Positions 59,340 to 64,000 of a stretch of 64,000 nucleotides of DNA are shown piece after piece. The DNA is taken from the NCBI GenBank assembly GCA_014871385.1, contig CM026433.1, forward strand, positions 8,993,433-9,057,432, read 5' to 3'. The stretch's first letter is position 1. Every line of letters starts with the position of its first letter. Origin of the DNA: Ceratodon purpureus. Its lineage: Eukaryota > Streptophyta > Bryopsida > Pseudoditrichales > Ditrichaceae. The notes below the pieces were generated by a model that saw nothing but the letters and a program-made list of their open reading frames with translations, ran no database searches and had not been told where the DNA came from. The translations under genes and the position numbers were made by a program.

Positions 59340-59879
59340 AGCCAAAACCCTTGCTACACTACAGCACTCACACAACGCTCATATGTCACGGGCAATCACA
59401 CAACACCTTACGAAACAAACAATGCGCACTGTGACCTGCAGAGGAAGCGAATACTTAACATTGAAGCGGCCACCCTCAGGCTAAAGCAGCGTTGCTTGCA
59501 CCAGCCGCCAAATGCGATCCACTTGTATTACATGTCAGAATTTGCTATTCCCGGATTCTAAGGTGGGTTCCCAAAGTTATCATTTCAACTCAGGCGTGCC
59601 CGGGTGGTCCTATGTATATGTGTAGATATTATTGAATTCTGATGACGCCGCCGAAGTCAGGGTTCTCAGCCACATTCTGCCACATTAACCAACCTGGGGG
59701 TACCGAATATAGCTCGACCTTCACTCGATCCACCATGATCTCCTTACAGCGCAATCTCAATTAGATTTGTAGCACACTTTTGGCAGGGTCCTAAGGTCGA
59801 CGACCACTTTACGGTGGCCTATTTTCCCCTCACCAACTTCGATCATCTAAAATTCAACACGCCGTCGTCCTAAACCCTA
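59340..59879. promoter_or_regulatory. Divergent promoter region between two CACTA genes
   Basis: A 540 bp gap with minus-strand genes on one side and the plus-strand TNPA-like gene on the other, so it should contain both promoters. I see no clear TATA box. Confidence 0.4.
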
Positions 59880-62668
59880 ATGGGACGCTTCGGGGGTTGT
59901 GACTGCTACGTGTTCGTTCCTTCCGATCAGGACTCACCTGATGCGTCCTCTCAAGGCAGTAGTTCGTCGACTCCCCTGCATTATTCGTCTGGAGGGTCTC
60001 AGATTTCACCAGGGAGCTCCAACGCCATGGCATTCCCGGCTCGGATGGCAGAGAGACCTGTAATCGATGGAAGGGGCGAGGATTCGGTTCGGGTGAATCT
60101 GGTAAGTACGTCATACGAAGCTGTAGCGTAAAGTTCTGCAAATCCATTCTCAAAATCTTGTCAAATCTCTATCGGTTGCACATGAACTGAAAAGCTTGTC
60201 GACAAACTACGACCGTGTTCTTGGAATGTTCCAGGATTTCTCAAGTCATTTACCTCGGAGTTCCTCACAAATGCAGGGCATCACACCCCCGCCCCTTCTC
60301 AGTGGCCATGGCCTACTGCCCCACCACACAACGCACATGCCGTCGTCGAACCATCATACACATGTCCAGTCTATGGCCGCTCCTGTCCCAGACATCCGTA
60401 TCGGTGGACCTACCCGGCGCAATTCTCTGGAAGTGCCGGACAGTCGCGACGTTAGTGGCATGGCTCCCCCTAATCCACATCAGACATGGCGTCCCGTTCC
60501 TTCAGCCCGGCCACAACTGAGCGCTCCAATGGAAACAGCGGCGCCTTCAACTGCACAAGAGATTAGGCGTGAGACCGAGACAAGGAAGCGATCCGTGACG
60601 CGCGATCTGGAACGTCCCTACTTGAAAGAGATGGCTCAGGCTCATGCCGAGAACAGAGAGCCTCGCATCGAAATCCCTGTCTGCCCAGCAGGTAAAGTTC
60701 TTGGCCTCCTAAGCCCGTGGCAAAGGGCTGCACGCCTAAGTGCCCGGCAAACATTCAATTATAAAATTAGGAGTTATAAGGCTAAACGAGATTATTGGGA
60801 CAGTCAGGTTCAATGCGTTGCTGAAAAACTAGCTCAGAAATTCACATATTCTAGGCCATTAGACATAGGATATCTAGGAAATTTTTTGAAAAATGCTTTG
60901 AAGAATGATAGAAAGCAGTGGAAAAAACACTTTATCGACTATGGAACGAGGCACAGTCGCTGTCCCGTGGAGGCGTTCACGGAGTGGAAGAAATATTGGG
61001 TGTCTGAGGCAGGGAAAGAGGAATCTGCCCAAATGACAGAAATGCGTAAAGGGAAGAACAAGTTGCCACGAACTGAGCCTTCATCGTTCATCCCTGGAGA
61101 CATACAGACCCCCCATCTACAACCTGAGGTACGAAGCAGTTACTATTGTGGAGATTAATTTAATCGCCTTTATGTATGTTGCATCGTCATATGGCTAGTC
61201 AGTATAGGTAACATCGGTACTGTTATGTGGCAGATGAACCCTTCCTGCATCCATAGCCGACCAGCTTATCAAAGTGCATCGACATTCAACTCAGAGTATT
61301 CCAACAGTCAAAGCGTAGATTTTCAACACAGTACACCAAATACATGTTATAACCATGTGACCACATGCGCATCGACTCAGGGTCCCAGGGCTGAGGACAC
61401 AACCCCCAGCTTCCATCGGGTATGTTTGCCATCAATAGTGGATTCTGCATTTTTCCCATCATAAGAAGCCTTCATTTCTTTCAGCACGAGTGTGCAGCAT
61501 GTATAGATCGTGAAGTAGTAGTGGTCCGCGGATTTGGCCACATTTCCGAACATGCTTCATATTCCTCGGAACTGTCGGCCTTACTAACAACATTAGCATG
61601 ATTGCACAGCGTCCGTCTACTCCGCCGTACATTCTGAGAGAGTCGACGAGGATCAACGCCCTCGAATCGACGGTCCAACAAATGGCGTCAGACCTCACGA
61701 GTAGTAAAGAACAGATTAAGGAGGTAAAGGACCTCCTATTGCGCCTCATCAATCCTGCAACACCGTACTCTTCGCATGGCGCGTCCCCGACTCCCTCGCA
61801 TGCCCCATATCAGCCACTGAATCACCCGTCTCCTCCACCAGCGCATCAGGAACAACGTACGGTGACCAACGGCCTCCTCCAACGCTCAAATGCAGTCGGG
61901 AATGTCCGTAGCGGAATCCATGTTCAAACCGTTGATGATGTGGCGGAGGTAACACCCGACGGCCTGTGCCCCTCTCCGACAGCAGTTCCAATGGCACAGG
62001 AAAAATCACCATCGTGGATGTCCGGTGACACGGTCCCTGTGACCCCGAATACAATGCTGCAGAATTTCTCGAATAGGATGCCGATAGGAGCGGCAGTGAG
62101 CACGGAAGTATCAGCATCCATTGGAACTGGATCGCATGACATATCCCCAAGACAAACCGCAGGTACAACTGATGTGGTGATGCAACGCCGTCCTCCACAA
62201 CCGAGTTCCCATGCAGTGCAGTCTGTGACACCCGCAGGTGATTTACAAGATGATTCCACAACGCATGACGGTGTAGCGACCAGGAGAATGACATCTCAGG
62301 TCGATCCGGTTCCGGTCAGAGCACCCAGACTGCGGCTTGAGCTAACACTGCAGCCACGCTTCACGAGTCATGCTCTTGCAGCGAATTCACTTTGTTACAT
62401 TCTGCATCCCGATCATGGCAACACGGTGGTCGGTGAAGGACGAACTGGAGGTAGCTGGAAGTGTCGAAGCGGGAAATACGGGTCGTTGTGCTCGGAGGGA
62501 GAACAGATGTTGCAGATCCACAAGCTGATCAAAACTGGATTACCGCTCGTATTCGTTGAAGGAAGACAGCCGTTCACAACAATGGATCAAGCGCTTGTCA
62601 AGCCCTCGGGGTCCAGTGTCTATGTAAAGTGGCTGACACGTCTGTTGTGGTCGAGGAAGAAGGTGTAA
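59880..62668 (+). CDS. TNPA-like CACTA protein (Ptta/En/Spm Transposase_24 type with C-terminal DUF8039-like region)
   Basis: Likely exons: 59880 to about 60101, about 60130-61128, 61234-61419 and 61610-62668; the last three join in phase 0. The second contains the conserved block SPWQRAARLSARQTFNYKIR ... LKNDRKQWKKHFIDYGTRHS ... EAFTEWKKYWVS, matching the plant Ptta/En/Spm transposase family (PF03004). The last exon starts with a short coiled coil (INALESTVQQMASDLTSSKE) and ends with a region (NSLCYILHPDHGNTVVGEGR ... LLWSRKKV) like the DUF8039 domain seen in such proteins. These proteins bind subterminal repeats of the element. The first exon is not clearly joined: its frame stops at 60129-60131, while coding-like sequence (VLQIHSQNLVKSLSVAHELK) resumes in another frame with room only for an intron under 40 bp. 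Either a frameshift or a mis-chosen exon is possible; ATG at 60226 is an alternative start. Confidence 0.75.
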
Positions 62669-63674
62669 GCACGTAGTAAGTGCTAAATTATGTAGCTGTT
62701 AATTTGCATTTAGCCAGTACCTTCGGGTCAGTAATTCGCAGGTGTAATCTCCTTTCTGTCACCTACCCTCGGGCGCCCCATTCACAATTGGAGCTTAGCA
62801 GAATAAACTGGTACCATTGTATGCAGACTTCACTAATTTATGTGACGCATGCATTCACCCCTAAACGCTTGGCCTTCTGAATTCTGTAAAAGTTTCTGTA
62901 CATGACATCAGTATCTCACAGCATTTCAAGAACCCTAAAAACACAGAATATGGCCTCCTGGCAAACCCAGACCGAGAATTCGAATCCAGTAGGACGACGT
63001 TTACAGACGGATGAAACAGTCGATGAAAGGAATTCATCCGCGTGGCTTACAATGAACTCAATGGCGGGCATCAATTCTCCGGAACGGTTATCAATAAGAA
63101 GTGAGGACATCAATAAAGTAACCAGTGGACAGGGTATGCATCAACCACGAATTGGAGGTCAGGTAGTCCTGCCACGTTGCTAGAATATTCGCGAGTATAG
63201 CCGCCGGGTATAGATTGTAGAAAGGATTCGGGCATACAAATTTAAGGGTATAGGCGATTGGCGGTCATGTGCTTCAAACGGAGAAACGGGTATCTTCGCG
63301 GACATCTTCCCGGGTTTGACAATATCGAAGCCGGTCATGATGAGCAGGGCCTTAGACGGGTAACAGCCACCAGTAACTTCAGATTATTACGGTCACGGCC
63401 CATGTTACAGTTACCTTGGGGCCCACTTCGACGGAGTCCTCATCCCCTCGCTTTCTGTCCAATGAATTACTGCGCCTTTCTGGGCTGTAAAATACGGACA
63501 TGTAAATTGGACTTTTCTGACACAGCTTCCCGACAAACAGCGGCGTTGCGTGGGCCCTCAGAACAAAATCCTCTCCCATCCTAAACGCCCCTGATTAGCA
63601 TTGTCAGTTGTCGAAAAACACCAAACGCACATAGCCTTACACCGATCCCTCTGTCCCGAATATAGGCCGGTTCT
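62669..63674. other. CACTA right subterminal region
   Basis: About 1 kb of non-coding DNA between the TNPA-like stop and the right inverted repeat. Short CGGGT/ACCCG motifs recur, but I could not define a repeat unit with confidence. Confidence 0.4.
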
Positions 63675-63716
63675 GAGTGTAAAGCCCGGTGTTTGAACAC
63701 CCTGTTTCTACTAGTG

Positions 63717-64000
63717 TAGCACTGGCCCGAATTTTGACGAGCGCATGCAAAAAATTTGATTACGAAATACATGTTTCTTAGATTGGTTCGGATTGGGTGC
63801 TACCACACTGGCGTTGTATAGGCCTGCCGCTTGTGCCGCGAGTCTGTCAATTAGTTGGCATTCACACTGACATTTGTGCATGGTTGAATGAAATATACAG
63901 TTTCAGATTGTGTCCTATTATTGCTCTTATGACGAAAAAATTAGGAAAATGGATTAAAAAATAAATAAATTATAAGGCTTTTCAAACTCATTGACCGGAG
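63717..64000. other. Host DNA beyond the CACTA element
   Basis: Starts with the second TAG target copy. The first 60 bases continue the reading frame interrupted at 49541 (ARILTSACKKFDYEIHVS then stop). The remainder is AT-rich to the window end. Confidence 0.5.

Larger units (their letters stand above)
49542..63716. mobile_element. Complete CACTA (En/Spm) transposon, 14.2 kb
   Basis: Both ends carry a 32 bp inverted repeat beginning CACTAGTAGAAA with one mismatch between ends. It contains the near-palindrome GGTGTTCAAACACC. TAG is duplicated at 49539-49541 and 63717-63719, the 3 bp duplication expected for CACTA. Three minus-strand genes (50483-52119, 53591-58202, 58653-59339) and one plus-strand gene (59880-62668) fill the interior. 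The TNP2-type transposase is open in all exons and the ends are nearly identical, so insertion looks recent. Autonomy depends on the TNPA-like gene, whose first exon joins unclearly. Confidence 0.95.

Overview
The window looks like nuclear DNA of a land plant. The evidence is a spliced BUB1 mitotic-checkpoint kinase with the plant DWG version of the DFG motif, a nine-exon filament-like plant protein (FPP) gene, GT-AG introns of plant size, and a plant-type collection of DNA transposons (PIF/Harbinger, CACTA, Stowaway). The host DNA is AT-rich. I cannot name the species. The FPP protein diverges beyond its conserved blocks, and a bacterial-looking intronless metalloprotease is present, so a non-flowering lineage is possible, but this is only an inference.

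Layout. 1-1821: last seven exons of BUB1. 2938-7671: complete 4.7 kb PIF/Harbinger transposon (TTA target duplication, 13 bp terminal inverted repeats) with convergent genes for a Myb/SANT-like protein and a DDE transposase; the intron of the first gene holds a T-tract/hairpin minisatellite. 7.7-13.7 kb: mostly empty AT-rich DNA, with an unidentified coding-like patch on the minus strand at 11.2-12.25 kb. 13.7-20.3 kb: two PIF-type MITEs, one swollen by two nested TTAA-flanked elements. 22385-27568: the FPP gene. 29.3-29.8 kb: a Gly-rich repeat ORF. 30.6-40 kb: dense nest of MITEs, a Stowaway element and a truncated LINE-like retroposon. 40979-42799: intronless zinc metalloprotease (minus strand). 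43.4-48.8 kb: foldback element, Stowaway, PIF-type MITE, TTAA element. 49542-63716: a complete 14.2 kb CACTA (En/Spm) transposon with TAG target duplication, inserted near the 5' end of a probable host gene.

The most notable pattern is a family of non-autonomous elements (seven copies here, 0.1-1.1 kb), each beginning CCCC(T)AAA and, in the six full-size copies, flanked on both sides by TTAA. No other target duplication is visible. That target is typical of the piggyBac, Kolobok and Sola3 superfamilies rather than the usual plant MITE groups. Two copies sit at mirror-image TTAA sites in the two inverted termini of one older MITE, and two others sit side by side inside a PIF-type MITE.

The CACTA element carries four genes: a TNP2-type transposase with its D, D and E residues in recognisable motifs (1195 residues after splicing), a divergently placed TNPA-like protein, and two proteins I do not recognise (a 415-residue two-exon coiled-coil protein and a 228-residue acidic, cysteine-containing protein). 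The Harbinger element likewise carries the two proteins that such elements use together: the Myb-like DNA binder and the nuclease.
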